64,000 nucleotides of DNA from Channa striata. Taxonomy: Eukaryota; Chordata; Actinopteri; Anabantiformes; Channidae. The stretch's first letter is position 1. The number at the start of each line of letters is the position of its first letter. Location of the stretch: the NCBI GenBank assembly GCA_033026295.1, contig CM065182.1, positions 17,194,715-17,258,714 on the forward strand, in the 5' to 3' direction. The position numbers and the translations under genes are program-made. The notes below the pieces were generated by a model. That model worked only from the letters and a program-made list of their open reading frames with translations. It was not told where the DNA came from and made no database searches. Positions 1 to 14,588 of the stretch are shown piece after piece.

Positions 1-2128
1 GCTGATATGTTACCAGGTCAGAGTCACATCGGGCTAGGAGCAAGCCAATTCCTAGGATGATCTATGGATTACACAATTACACAGTAGCATGCAAACTACA
101 CTATATCTTGGTATTGAGGTTAATCCTTTTAAGGTAATATTTATGCTGTAATGTTGACGATTTAAACTAACAAGATTTTCATGGATGTTTGACTCAGTTC
201 AAGCATGACGGTTATGTGACTATCCTCAAAATGCACTTTTTTAAAATTAGTATTGCAGCCAATCTAACTAGCTCTGTGCCCAAACCAGTGGTCAATCCTG
301 GGACCATGGGCAACTTATTATACAGCTGTAATAAATAATTAATTACAAAAATTGCAACTATTACATATCTGGCTGGCATTTGTAAATGTTCAAGTTGTCC
401 AAATGCAAAGAATTACTAATAATATGTAATATATTTGTCAAAGGACTTGGGTAATATGAATCATTATTGAGTCAGGTTAACCCACCAAAAGCACTCCAGG
501 CTTAAAAGGCTGTTGACTGTAGTGTAAGCACAGTGAAGAGTGTGGAGTGAGACGTGTGTGTCACCCTGGTGGCTGCTGAAAGGGCACTTGGCAGGTTTTA
601 CCATCATCATCGTCAGCTGCCATCACTTACATTATAATCATCCACAGTAAAACTTAATTTGCTGTTCTACACGCTTGGATATGTGCTGACTGCCCCACTA
701 CTACCATCTGGCTGTGTGCACTCTCTATACTCTACTGTCCCATAATATGTTACTTAATTCAGTCACTCATGTGATACATGTATGTGCACTTTATGTGTCT
801 GGACTCACACAAAGAAAGAGACTTACTTGGAATCGATGTATTCATTAAAATCATAAAGGTTAGAGTGTGTTGAGGTCATAAGGTCTTATGAATATGAGTT
901 CCTTGAGTAGTGGCAGCGACATAGAGAAACATAATGTGGTTTGAGGATTGAAGTTGAACTCGGGGGAATTGTGTGGTCATGCTCAGCAGCCAGAGGTAGA
1001 CGGACTGGACACTGGATCAGGAAAGAGGGGCATTCTCTCCTTAGTATCCAAATCAGGCTCTCCTCATCCGTCTGCTGAAGCCACTTGCCCCTGTGTTTGA
1101 CTAACTGAGGCGGCGAAGTTCTGAAGCTGGATCCACAACAATATTCTAGAGAAGCCTGTGGTCTTAATTCCACTCTTCAGGTCAGTTTAATGGAAGTTGG
1201 TCAGTTTCATAGAAATGGCGGATTTATTTTAAGCCTGTAAATGTAACAACCCCTGACTCATAATCAAAAAAATTATATATAAGAAAGTCTTATTTTTGTT
1301 TAAATTTTATGGCAAAGTAGTCATCCACCATCAAAAGTAGACCGTTTTGTAGAATGCCATCAGAAGTCATAGTGTGAAATGGGCCCTTGTATCAGTTATG
1401 GGCATTTCTAGGAAATTCTATTTTTACACATAATTGAATGAAAAAACAATATTTTAAAGGGCGGCCATTGAAAAAAAAAAAACAGCAGTTGAGCTGGCAA
1501 TCTCAAAGATGCCATGATTTTAACAAACCTCACCGTACGCCCCTACAGCCTAATCTGAGGAGAGTGCAATTTAATGAAATCATTTGAGAGGTTCTCTGTC
1601 GTTTGAAGCCAACTAACAAACATTTAGTCAAACATGTGTTGGTTGCAGGGGGAAATGGCTGGTAGCTGCTTGAAACGTGCCGAGTCTCATAAGAACAAAG
1701 TCTTCTCTTTGTGTGTGTTTGTGACATTTTGTTCGGTTTATTTTATCTTGTTGTGGGTGTGCACCTACTGTGTAAATGTGTGCCCTGGAAGTAGGTGAGA
1801 CATGCCTTCTGTTGCTCTCCTCCTCTCTCTCTCTGCTGACAAGTTCTCTTAACTATGTTGTATTTCCAGCGTGGGTATTAAAAATGAGTAATTTGGCAAG
1901 CGTTGCGTGTGAAATATTCTCAGACTTGCAATGAGTTGGAGGCTGAGAAGTTCCTGACAATGACAGGATGCCATCTTCTGTTTATGTGGAATATTTTAAG
2001 AAAGTAATAAATGCCACAGGATAATGTTATCCTGTGCCCCGGAATTTCTGCCCTGCTCCTCCACTTGCACATAAATCTGTATTTTCTCTTGCTTCCCCTC
2101 CCCACGTTTGTTCTAATTTACCCTGCAG
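1..2128 (+). other. nlgn2 intron (3' part)
   Basis: No coding exon is recognisable here. The sequence coding for the oxyanion-hole region that precedes GFLST in neuroligins is absent, so this is the end of an intron that starts upstream of the window. It ends in a pyrimidine-rich stretch and CAG at 2126-2128. Confidence 0.75.
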
Positions 2129-5100
2129 GGTTTCTAAGCACAGGGGACCAGTCTGCTAAGGGGAACTATGGCTTGTTGGATCAGATCCAGGCCCTGCGCT
2201 GGCTCAATGAAAACATTGGCCACTTTGGAGGAGACCCAGAGAGAATCACCATCTTTGGCTCAGGAGCCGGTGCTGCCTGTGTGAACCTTCTCATCCTCTC
2301 CCACCACTCAGAGGGTAAGCTTCTTCCGCTGTCATTGTCACTTTAGTTACATGCACTGCTCAAAAAGGATTATTACGTTTCAATTTTTCTTTACTAAATA
2401 TGCAGGTAATTTTAGTGTACAGCCTAAATCAGCTGAACATATATGGCAATGTTTTTTTCCTACGAGAGAAAATGAATCAGTCAGGAAATAGACATATATA
2501 TATTTTTACTAATAAGCCTGAAATTTTGGTTGGATAATTTAAAGAAGCCACGTTTTTATTCTGGGCAGGGATACAGTTGACAGATGGGTAAATACAGAAG
2601 ATTATTGGGCACGAAGCCATCACTCACCTTGGGACAGAAGCCCTGTAATCATCCCAAATACTGTATCATTCCACATGGGAGAAAGCTCAGCGAACTGCAT
2701 GAACAGCTTTTTCCAAAAATATTAATTCTGTCTCAACGAAAAATTAGATGTATGTCAACTTACCTTATTAATTATTATGTACACAATAATTTACAGCATA
2801 ATTTAGTTTATGGGTGGTATTTTGGGTATATTTTATTATATTTATTTTAAAAGGTCAGGTGGTCTATCAACATGCGTCTCACTAAGGACTGAGAACAAGT
2901 CCAAAAACAATGAGTAATCGTTCCATTACTTACAGTAATATGCAAACTTCCATCAAAACCAAAGGAGCTGACACTTTTAGGATTTTTTGCTGTGCAAATT
3001 TGTAGGTAAATACTGAACTTTAAACAATGAATCAAGGTAAAATGTGTTTGTTTCTTAAATTCATTTCTTTCCTCCCGTTCATTGTAAAATTATGTTTTTT
3101 GTGCAAACCACACACACCCAGATACAATGTTGAGCACCGACTTGTTTTGTGTATGTTGGTGCGTTTTCTGGCTGAAAAGGCTGTTTTTACCAAGGAATAT
3201 GGGGATACCTGTAGATATAGTATAATATAGCTCCTCTTACCAACACAAAGGTAGTTTAATATACAGTATTCTGACTTCAATGTTTCAGATTCATTATTTT
3301 CTATTCATAAAAGCAGGATTAAGCAGCAAATGAATACTTCTGATTACGTGTCATCTAGTTCTACATGTATGAGTTGTAAATGAGCGATTGTGTGACAGTT
3401 TGACATTTTATTAGTATTGAAATATTATTTAATTTCGAAACACTGTTAACTTTAAAATGTCAACATATGGCTGCTAAAATACTTGTGCAAAAACAAGCAA
3501 AAACATTATTACTGCTGGTCGGGAAAAAAATAATTCAGGTCTTTTAAACTTTCAGTTTGTTTTCATAAAAGTTAGTATGTTACAGTACGTCTTTAATTGT
3601 GTTACTGCTAATCCGCTGTGTGGTAGTTTAGATGCTCTAAAATACCGTGTAATAATTGGCAGTAAATCTGATTTATATCATAAGTTATAATCATAGCAGA
3701 TTTTGCCTGAAAACTGTATTTTGAGAATAATGATAAAATGTAGTTTATGTAAATATTGCTTTAATATATTTTTATGTGATGGAATGAAATGTTAAAATAA
3801 AACAATAAAGAATAAACATAAATCTTGCAGTTCCAAATGGCTTGTCCTCAAAGCATTGTTACTTTGGGTACAAGTCTGCCAGTGCAGTAGCCCATACATC
3901 AAGGAATGTACTTATGTTTTTGTGTGTTTTTGAATAGCAGCTGTGTAAAATGCACACCAGATGCTTGGTGGGTATTAGAGCTCAGAAGATGAATTGTACT
4001 TTATATTTTACCAAGAATTCAGATTATGTTATTACTAAACCGTTAACCTTCACGCTGACAGACTGACCTTGGGCAGATTAAAAAAAAACAAAAACAATAA
4101 TCTTTTATCTGTACTGAATGAAACTGATTCTGTGTGCAACACACATTTCTTTTTGTATATCATGACTCAGAAAAACATTCAGAAAGCTTTACTGGCCATA
4201 TTTCATAACCAAAGTCAAATACTCAAGTAATCTTTTTATTCAATTTTACAGATTTTGTTTGATATAATCGCATTTATATATCATATCATAACCTCCCCTT
4301 ATGTGCCAGTATGTTGCATTACTTCAAACAGCTTTAGGATTTGGTAGATGGGGGTTTGGTTATTTTGATGAAGATTATGGTAGATTTAGCTCATGTTAAC
4401 AGGTGGGGCAATATCAAAAGAATTTAGTTATTTCTTGATATTGCACATTTTTCTGCATTCTCAACTTGTTCTCCATTAAGTGCAAAAAAAAGTTGGAGGA
4501 TGAAGAGTTTTGGATGAAGGTGCTGTGTGTATGTGTGTGTGCGCTTGCAGAGGAGAGATGAAATGAGCGGTGGAGCCGGAGCTGCAGCTGAGAGGCTTCC
4601 TAATTGATTTCACAGGGAGAGAAGCAGGGGTGGGGCACATGCAGAATATGGGGGGGCTTAATTATTAATGACAGAATCTGCAGATAAAACAGAGGGACAG
4701 CAAGCCACTTTACATAACAGTGCAGCGATGCAACAGTGCAAGCATCTTTCTGTCTTCTTCTCTTTATCCAACACGGCCATCAAGCCCACTGCTGTGTGCA
4801 GAGTTGTCACCATTTTTCTTGCTGCCGTCTCTCGTTGTATGTAATGGAAGCACTTTATTTTCCGACCATAATGTTCATAAAGATTTTCCCCAGCTATGAA
4901 AAAGCAGCAGGATAGCTGCTTTATCTTGCTTTGTCTGTGATAATCTACAATTTCGCCTTCACCAACATATGCATTATTGAAAGCACTTACAGTGTAAGGC
5001 CTTGAAGGCCCCATCAGCTGCTAGCAAAAGTGTGCCAGACAGAGGAAAACAGAGCGAACCCGATAGTGCATAACTGATTGTGCGATTTCTGTAGAAGCTA

Positions 5101-8100
5101 TATATCTCCTGTATGGTCCTGGTGTATGCAGGCCTGTTCCAGAAGGCCATCGCTCAGAGTGGCTCAGCCATCTCCAGCTGGTCAGTCAACTACAGGCCGC
5201 TGATGTACACCGAGATCCTGGCGAAGAAGGTCGGCTGTACTCTGAGGGACAGAGCGGAGATGGTGGACTGCCTGCGAAGAAAAAGTTTCCGGGAACTGGT
5301 GGACCAAGACATCCAGCCTGCACGCTACCACGTTGCCTTCGGACCGGTGGTAGATGGGGATGTGGTGCCGGACGACCCTGAGATCCTCATGCAGCAGGTC
5401 AGAGCTGATTTCTCTGGGTATTATTGGCTTCTTTTTTTTTTTTTTTGCTACTGTAATCATTGGCTTGCATTATTTGTGTGTGAATATAGTTCTGTCCTAA
5501 CGACTACTAATTAGGGTAATTACGGTTGCGTTCTGTTCTGTCGTGTCCTGCTGTGTGTATTTGTCATGACACCAGGGCGAGTTCCTCAACTACGACATAT
5601 TGCTTGGTGTGAACCAGGGAGAGGGCCTGAAGTTTGTGGATGACAGTGAAGGAGAAGATGGAATATCAGCAGCATCGTTTGATTACATCATCTCTAACTT
5701 TGTGGACAATCTGTACGGATACTCCGATGGTCAGATCCTTTCCTAATTTTCCTTTAAATTATTCTGCAATTTATAGCTGGAACCTGTAACTTTCCACCTG
5801 TGGTTGTTAGTTTTATGTTAAAATTACCAAAAAAATGGCACAATATCTAGAGTTGGGCTTGTTTTTCCATGTCCCGTGGAATTATTTAGGTAGAATGTTT
5901 CGTGTTTCTACTACAGGAGCCATGATTCGTCTTTATTCTCCGGTGCTTTTTAAGCCAAACACTTTGAACAGGGTTAGTGAAAGTCTTTCGCTAGCTGACA
6001 AACCCAATTTCTGTGATAATAGACCTGTAATACAGACAGACTTTCAAAAGTTGATTAATTAAAATTTGCATTTGCATAAATATTCATGAACAGTATATAC
6101 AGTAGTTTGAAGGAAGGTAGGCTTGCTGGAAGTCTGTGCTTTGTTTTGGAATAATTTTGCATTGATTACAGTCAAAGTCGCAGTTGTAAGGTAGTGTTCT
6201 GTCAAAAATAGAGGTGAATGAAGGAAGAAATGTGGCAGGTTAATTAACACGCTTTGCTGCATTCTCTGCTTTGCTGTTAATCATTAAATTTTCAGAGAGT
6301 TGTGTTGAGGACATCTTCGCTTATTTACTTAGTAACGAGTCTGCATATTCCTTCATCTATCATGTGGCCTTTGCAGTCTCCTCTTTGATAAGGTTCCACT
6401 TCTGTGAAAATTTACAAACCTAACTGTTACAAACTAAAGGGTCACAGGATAATGAAGACTTTGCAGAATAAACGCTTACAGTGAATACATTTGTGATGCT
6501 TCCTGTGAAGTGGTATGAAGATATGACTTCTTTGGCATAAATTTGAGCATTGCCACTGAAAAGCGGTACAGGAAGTGTGAAAACAACAAAAGTTACAGAT
6601 TTCAACCCAAAATCCTTCATGTTATAATGCAGTAATGGAGATAACTAGTATGCTCATGTTCCTTTTGTTTCTTCCAAGGTAAAGATATCTTAAGGGAAAC
6701 CATAAAGTTCATGTACACAGACTGGGCTGACAGGGACAACAGTGATATGCGTAGGAAGACACTCCTGGCTCTGTTTACAGACCACCAGTGGGTGGCCCCA
6801 GCTGTCGCCACTGCCAAACTGCACGCCGAGTTCCAGTCGCCTGTCTACTTCTATACCTTTCACCACCACTGTCAGACTGAGGCGAGGCCGGACTGGGCAG
6901 ACGCGGCTCATGGAGATGAGATTCCCTATGTGTTTGGGATTCCCATGGTGGGGGCCACTGACCTGTTTCCCTGTAACTTTTCCAAGAATGACGTTATGCT
7001 CAGCGCTGTAGTTATGACATACTGGACCAATTTCGCCAAGACAGGGTTAGTAACATGCAAAAAGTACACTTACAGTATGTGTTTCCATCTTATTAAAAGT
7101 ACGGCGACACATGCATTGTTGAGTTACCTTTGTGAAGATCTGAGTCCATTAGTTGCGGTAGCTCATTAGAGTTTGGGTGAGATTTTTTGTAAATTAATTC
7201 CAAGTAAGAATAGACTATAAGTCTCCTGGAAGTGAAAATGTAAGTTAAAAGTCTCTATTATTTTTATTCTCCTGCAGGGATCCTAACTTACCCGTTCCTC
7301 AGGACACCACATTCATTCACACCAAGCCTAACCGCTTTGAGGAGGTCATCTGGACCAAGTTCAGCTCCAAAGACAAGCAGTATTTGCATATCGGCCTGAA
7401 ACCTCGTGTCAGGGACAACTATCGGGCTAACAAGGTGGCCTTCTGGCTGGAACTGGTGCCACATCTGCACAGTCTCCACGAGGAAATCATCAATTCCATC
7501 ACAACTCGACTGCCGCCTCGAGGCACCAACCGCGGGAAGGGCCCTCACAGCCCTGGCCCGCGCTCCACACAGCATCCTGTAATCTCCACCTATCCTCCTG
7601 ATCCGGAGGTGGATGGTTCAGAGAAACCACGCTATCCTCCTTTCCCCAGTGAGACAAGGGACTACTCCACCGAGCTTAGTGTGACGGTAGCTGTGGGCGC
7701 CTCGCTCCTCTTCCTGAATGTGTTGGCCTTTGCTGCACTTTACTACAAACGTGACAAGCGACACGAACTCATGCAAAGACGCCACCGCCGACTCTCTCCG
7801 CAACGAGGCACAACAATGGGAATGGGCGTTGGCATGGGAGTGGTAGGGGCCCCGCCGCACAATGACCTGGCGCTGAGTCAAGAGGAGGAGCTGATGTCGC
7901 TGCAGATGAAGCAGCAAAGAGTGGAGCTGGAGCACGGCACACCCCTCCCTTCTCGCGTCCACGGTGAACTGGAGCCTCTGCGGCCTCCCGTGTGCCCACC
8001 CGACTACACGCTGGCCTTGCGGCGTGCCCCGGAGGATGTGCCACTGATGACAGCCAATACCATCACCATGATCCCCAGCACCATCAGCAGCATGCAGCCC

Positions 8101-8208
8101 CTCCACCCCTTTAACACTTATCCCCCCGTCCCCGCTCCCTCCACCACGCCTGTCCCCAGCCACAGCAACAATGCCCTGCCACACCAGCACTCCACCACCC
8201 GTGTATAG
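2129..8208 (+). CDS. nlgn2: Neuroligin-2, 3' part (5' exons outside window)
   Basis: Postsynaptic single-pass adhesion protein that binds presynaptic neurexins and organises inhibitory synapses through gephyrin. Five exons read continuously: 2129-2314, 5132-5397, 5576-5729, 6679-7045 and 7278-8208, each with AG/GT borders and matching phases. The first exon starts in the alpha/beta-hydrolase domain ([20 protein letters not shown]) and carries FGSGAGA, where cholinesterases have a catalytic serine. Glycine there is the family's known loss of esterase activity. The last exon ends the ectodomain ([17 protein letters not shown]) and then has a Pro-rich stalk, one transmembrane helix ([19 protein letters not shown]) and a cytoplasmic tail. 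The tail contains [16 protein letters not shown], matching the gephyrin-binding region, and a C-terminal TTRV PDZ ligand. The tail and stalk point to NLGN2 rather than NLGN1/3/4. I cannot tell whether it is the teleost a or b copy. The exon before GFLST and the signal peptide are not in the window. Confidence 0.96.
2315..5131 (+). other. nlgn2 intron, 2.8 kb
   Basis: An AT-rich intron between the exon ending with HHSEG and the exon starting with [10 protein letters not shown]. Neuroligins continue directly from one to the other, so no exon is missing. I see no further gene or clear repeat. The short open frames inside show no recognisable protein. Confidence 0.8.
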
Positions 8209-8339
8209 GACCAGGCACAACCTCTGCTACCCCACTCTGGGCACACAGAGATACACCACACAAACTGCTCCATACAAACTTCTCTCTCGCCACCCTCTGT
8301 TCTTTTGCTATATCTTTTTCTTCTCTCATTACGCCCTTT

Positions 8340-8345
8340 AATAAA
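8340..8345 (+). promoter_or_regulatory. Candidate poly(A) signal of nlgn2
   Basis: A canonical AATAAA 132 bases after the nlgn2 stop codon. It overlaps the left arm of the candidate inverted-repeat element, so it may have been supplied by that element. Neuroligin 3'UTRs are often much longer, so a downstream site is also possible. Confidence 0.35.
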
Positions 8346-9544
8346 GCTGCACTTTGTAAGATTTTAAGTGGGGTAATACATCGAAAATGTAATCATAAAT
8401 CATTGGGGGGGGTTGAGAAAAAATGCTCCTTTGTCAAAAGCCTATTGTCACACACTGATCATCTACAACATGAAAGCGTGGGGGTTTTACTGTTGTGGAC
8501 AGGGATCGGCAGAGGGAAAACTTAACGACGACCACTCAACGGGTGTCAGAACACACAGTCCATCAAAGCTCGCTGGGGATGAAGCTTCATAGCTTTAAAG
8601 CAGCGCCAGTGCCCACGCTCACCCCTGTCCACCTCAACATTAACGGATAAATTCAGTCATTTTCCAAATCACATTTTTAACAATCCCCTTACAGACATTA
8701 AAACCAACACTGAATAACCTCTACCCATTAATGTCTGTTGGTCTGCAGCCTAGAATAGTTTATTAATCTCTGCTATGGACCTCTGCTGCTGTCCAAAAAG
8801 GATTGAAAACAAGTCAGTCAGACACACCACCCAACCTCTCGGTCGTGAAAACGTTGCCTTAAATGCTCCGAATTGCCGTTACTTTGTACAGTGCTCTGGA
8901 GTAAGTGAGGGTCAACTGTGCATGCGTGACATCTCAGCACAAACATCTCAGAATTTGTTAAAACTTTTTCTACCAAGTGTTTTAGAATGAAGAAACATGT
9001 CATCCAGTGGAGCGATGTGCCTGTCTGGTGTCTGTTTATTGGCTTTTGGACAACGACGGAGGTCTGCGGTATATAAAAATGAGCTAACTCACATGGCCGG
9101 TGGACTAACATCATTGTTAAATTTTCTTTGGTTAAAAAATCCGTTTTTTTTAAATGGCCAACGTTATCCCGTAAAACCCCCAGGTGGTTCTAATGTTGGA
9201 GCTCATCGGTGTAGACATTTACTGCTTTGCCCCGTTAATGCTTTTTCGCTCTCTGGTACAGTACTTAGGTGAGCCACCAAAAACGCAGCTTGTAGCTTTT
9301 TCTCAAAGAGGTGTCGAGCTAATCACAATCAGTCAAAAGCATCCTGTGTGTAGCTTGATTGTTTTCCGCATGTGTTGTTGTGTCAGTGTAAAACTATGTT
9401 TAACACAGAATACAAATATTCATTCTCGTTCATTTAGTGAAAAGATATACACAGGAGCAAGCAGCTTTGCATGAGGCAGCATATGCCCCAACAAGCTGTC
9501 TGTCATAAAGCAGTGATTTCTTGAAACTTACAAATTGCAGCTTT
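8343..9544. mobile_element. Candidate non-autonomous DNA element with short terminal inverted repeats
   Basis: The 18-base end at 8343-8360 (AAAGCTGCACTTTGTAAG) is repeated in inverted form at 9527-9544, with one mismatch. The flanking bases are also similar (CCCTTTA on the left, TTTAAAGG on the right). The 1.2-kb interior has no convincing open frame. This resembles a MITE-like element inserted just after nlgn2. No transposase or clear target-site duplication was found, so the class is unknown. Confidence 0.4.
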
Positions 9545-12500
9545 AAAGGCCCAATCTGGAAGTGAGGTTTGGCACCCTGTGTTGAGCACTCTGTGCCAGC
9601 AGCTGTCTCTGTGTTCTGATTTTGGAGACTTTTGTTCAGTGTGACACGTATTGACAGGGCTCTTGGTAAAAGGATATTTAACAGCTACGCACGAGTTAGT
9701 CTTTGATTTTAAAACTTGCTCTGTTTTAAATCTGATGTACCAATTTTCAGTTATGATGAGACCTGCTGACTCAGAATTGATGCTTTCAAAACATTTCCAG
9801 ATTGGGCTTTCTACTGATGGGCGGTACAGGAAATAACTGAATCATCACCAAGTCTGTGGGATGCAACCTGGAATCCAGGCTGCCCATTAGAACTCACTGC
9901 ATCTTCTCCACCCATGCCATCATGTCCATTACTTTATTTGTTTCTCACTCACTATCTCTCTGTCTTTCACTGCTTCTCTGCTTCCGCTGCCTCACACTCT
10001 TCCTCTCTCTGCGTCTGCCCTCGTAGCCCTTTTTATTGAACCATTGACATTATCCATTTCCATCTCCACTTCCTTCCTCTTTCTCACAATCACTTCTAGA
10101 CTCTTTTTTCCTTTTAGAGTCTTTTATACAAAAAAAACACAAATGTAAATGATGTATTATTAATAAATTGTAAGGATATGAATGAAAAAATGATATTCTG
10201 ATATCTCGTTTTTACCAGCATTCTTGGTGCCAAGTACTGTGATAACGTTCCTCTTTCACTGGCGTCCAGTGGACCGCCTGGAGAGGTCCACCCTGACTGT
10301 ATCTTACAAACGGAATTACCATCATAAAAAGTGCCAACCCCTTCATCTTTATTTTTCACCCACACCCCCCCTTTGTGTTTTTTGTTTGTTTGTTTGTTTG
10401 TTTTTTAATTACACTCAATGTTGCACTGTGGCTGTTCTCTTCTTTAAAGGGAATTTAGATTCAATATATCCTCATTTAAAAAGAAGAACAAAGTTTTACT
10501 TCTACTTTGTTGTCTGGAATATTTGCATGATTTTCTTTCCTAAAAAGAGTGTGGACAGAGGTGTTTGTCATTTCAGTTATTTGCTTTGATTTCCATTGAT
10601 TTTTGTGTTATTTTGAAAATCTTTTTGCATTTTCTATTTTAATATCGGCTGCACTTTGTGGTACTTTAAAAAGCATTAAAGTATTAAGAGATGAATATTG
10701 TATAAAACTACAATTATAACAAAGAGAGTAAATATTTCCTCTTCATTTTTTTTTATTCGTTAACATGGAGGCTGTGCCACACAACTATCAGAAAGACTGA
10801 TGGAAGCCTTTTTTTTATTTCTCCCCTTCTTTTTTTATTTTTTTTTGATTGATTCTGTTTATCTTTTGCAGTTGTCAAGTTTGCACAGTCAGTGTCTCAA
10901 TGTCACCTGAAGAAAGCATTTTTTAAGTTACAGTACAAAAACACTTTACAAGAGTAGTTTTAAAAGGTTTTTGTCTGTGACTGACATTAACCACATGCTT
11001 CAAGTGTTTGAGGACTGCTTGACAGTTATCTTTTCATCTGCTCTTTCGTTGTTTCACGAGTGTCCCTTCTGCAAGGCGGGAGGAAGCAAGGATGACATGT
11101 ATTTATCAGTCGGTCAAAAGGTGAGATAGCCTTGTTTGCGTGTTTCACATCTTTCGCACAACTGAACACAGAGACGGGTTGCCCTCTGGACAATTCTGGA
11201 AAAAAAAAAAAAAACCCAGTGACATTAGGACAACACTGGACAAAAGCCGATGGTGATTCAATGGTGAGGATGAAATAGCACGTCAACTACAGTGTGATCT
11301 GTCAGTGCACAGAGGATGCATTCTGAAACCTGATTTGAAAAAATAAAAACATCTTTAATGACAGACATAACTCATACACCATATACCACAAAAGCAAGGC
11401 AGACGGGGATTACTTCCCCCTCCTTGTTATGATCTGTATCCTGTCTGCTTAGGATAACGACACTCTGGAGCCAGACTGCCATCTGTAACACTGGACTGGA
11501 GCAAGCTGCGAAGACAAAAGAACAAAACAATGAAACAAACTGTACATTTTTTAAGTGTAAGAGAACAACCTGGAATTTGTAAATATTATGTTTGTCGTTT
11601 GGTTTGAGTGATTGGCCAGATCTTTTCTTTGTGACAACAGGTGCAAGTTTAGGTGACTTACATGATTTAAGCTCACAGTCGTATGTTTGATTCTCCTTTA
11701 TTTCCTAGATATTCCTGTAGATTATGGGCACTTGAATACAACTGTTAGTGTACTTTGATAGTTCAAAAACAAAGGTTATAGCACGGTTGAGGTCAACATA
11801 AACACAAAAAGGAATGCGTACAGCTCAGGTTAACCTATTGTGGAGTTTAAAAATGCACGTTTGCATATATGTGCTGTTAAAGCATATGAGAAACACCTGG
11901 CACTAGCCCATCAGTCCTGAAGGCAAGTCAAGTGAATTGTCCTTTTTATTGGTTAAAAAGCCAAAGAACATCTGCACAAAACATGTGAAGATAGAGCGGA
12001 GGTGTTATTTGACAAACAAAGCAGGAAATAAGTCCTAGGGTGGATGTTTCAAATGTGCTCGAAACAGACCACAAATCAAGGAATATGTCTTTATGTTCCT
12101 GTTAATTTTATTAATATTATATTATTGCGTTGTTTTCGGCATTTTCATACATTAGCCAATTGCCCGCAATTAGGAGGTTGTGAAATTCTTTTTTAGACTT
12201 TTCGTCTTTGGTTTGGTCAAATCATGGTGGTTGCAATTTCGTATTCACACTGTGTATATGGGATTACTGATTAATCCAGCTGTTTGCTGTGAGTCTGAAT
12301 TGCCCACATTCCAAATTTAACATTAAAATAGTTTTTTCATTTCATTTTTAATAAGGATTTGGACAGCCAACAGATAACGGAAGCACACTCACCAAGTTTA
12401 CATGTTTACACTGTAGTTTTGATGTTGGCCAATGTAAGGGGAAATTTTTAAAACGCATTACAAGAATCCAGCTTTGGTCATAGTACAAGGTTATAAAGTA

Positions 12501-14588
12501 AAGGTAAAGTTAAGGCTTGCACCTGTTTGTCTGTTTCATTTGGTCTGATTCAGTAATTAACCTGCTTGAAGCTCAAGATACTGTGAGAGAGCATACATGA
12601 CCAGAAGGGGTTGAAAGAATCAAAGTTAATATTTCTATTTCAAATAGAGACTATTACACACTGTATGTTGTGTATCTAAATTGGAAAACATTAAAAGACA
12701 TTCTTAAATGCTTTGCTATTACTGGTTTTTATTAGGCTAACTAACGTGTCTTGACAGGACACGAGGTAACAAACACTTCTAGGCCGGAAAGCTAACCTGC
12801 TAGCATGTTAGCAGACAGCTAATCTTACTCTTTATTAACTTTTTCTTCTTTGTTCAACATTAGTTAGACTTGTTAGAGTAAGCCATGTTTCAGGTAATGC
12901 TATGTTTTGGGTGGAAATACCTTTACGAGGCTCAGAGAAAAATACTTTAATTATTTTATTAATATATTTTGCTATGTTTGATTTGTGTCACTAGTGGCGT
13001 TAACTCAGTTGCTAGTTTTGTGGCTTTGTTACTGTAGCTTGGCACCGCGCTTTTGTTGAGTAGCGACATGTAGCGTAGCTTACAGTCAGAAAGCTGTTGC
13101 TGCTGTCATCAAGGTTAAGAAGACAGACACTTATTTTGTGTGACGTACATTAAAAAGATAACTAAGTTTTAAAATCCACACAATTAACATTTGCTCAAAT
13201 GTTGGCTGGCGGTTGAATCATACAGAGGAACTGCTTTCACATCACAGTAGCGTCAGTGTAGTCATTTGTAAAAAATTAAAGAAAATGTTACAACTGTTTT
13301 TTTGATTGTTTTTTAAGGAAGAAGCATCTGACGGCAGCAAATAAAGAGAAAAGCTGCCACCAAGAACAAAACTGAATGTGAATGAAGTACATTAAGCTTT
13401 GCTTCATCGCGTGTCTGGTAGCTGGTAGCTTGCAGTAGCTCTGAGGAAATCACACAGTGGTCGGGCCCTATGGCATTTCTTTAAAGGTTACTCAGACTGA
13501 CTTTTATTTATATGATCTTTAGGTTATCTGAATGATTTCATTTCAAAGCAGGAAATAACTCGGCAGCACCAGTTTTCTGAGGGGAAGAGACTTTGATCTT
13601 TGTTGATTCAGCTGCACACGAGTCAGTATTACAGCAAATGCACTGGAGCAGCCTGATGTGAGGACAGGCCTCGCTGGAAAGCAAAATGGCTAAAGTACGC
13701 TGCTCTCCTCCGTACATAAGCCCTGAAATAACTGAGCACTTTTGCGCTCGATATACCTATTTCTTTGGGTGAAAGAAATTAAAAACACATTGCACTTCTT
13801 TATACCTCTGCAAAGTCACACTGTATATTCGATCAATAGATATTATTTTTTTCCGATTACATCTTTAGTATGTGCTAAAGACTGTACATCTCTAAACTTT
13901 ATTATACATCCAGAGTTTAATAGTTTTCTATAGTTTTAATAGTTACTTTTGCTTTACGAAAGTTGGCTTGAATTATTGCTGCAATAAGGAGCAAGTTATT
14001 AGACCACAGTAGGTGTAATTGGACCCTTTTGCTTGATGTTTACTGTATTATCCAGCAGATTCATTGTATGTATATGTGCTTCCCACACACTGTTTAGATG
14101 ACTGATGCACATGTAATGTCATAGCATTTTTCTTTTTCTCTAATCAAGTTACCTCTGCAGATAGCAATACCTTTGCCCCCCCAAAAAATACATTTTCCCC
14201 TTGCTAGATGGCAGTGTGGAGCTAAAATATGTTGAAAAAAAATGACTGCTTCTGAATGAACAAACTTTAGTCCAAATAAAAATTAACACTTCTGGCCCTA
14301 CAACAGAAACCACCCTTTGAATAAAGTAAAGTATCTCTTACAATGTGTGAATATTCTATACAAGTAATATTTTCACTTACTGTACATGTATGTATGTTAG
14401 GGTTCTCAGATCCCTTTAGTTTTTTATTAAAACTCTACAACTATGCCACTGTCTATGCATGGTTATATTGGTTATATTCACCAAACTTGTATTATTAGTA
14501 GAATAACTAAATGGTTAAAGACACTGCAACCAATCAGAAAGCCATAAAAGTCAAATCACATTTCTTGAAAATAAACCAAACATTAACA

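Noticed and set aside
7618..8220. 200-codon antisense open frame opposite the last nlgn2 exon
   Set aside because: A shadow of the strongly coding plus-strand exon, which has clear neuroligin conservation. The antisense product matches nothing.
12760..13440. Region rich in GCTAAC/GTTAGC-type and TAGCTGGTAGC words
   Set aside because: It looks repeat-like, but no terminal repeats, target duplication or consistent unit could be defined by eye.
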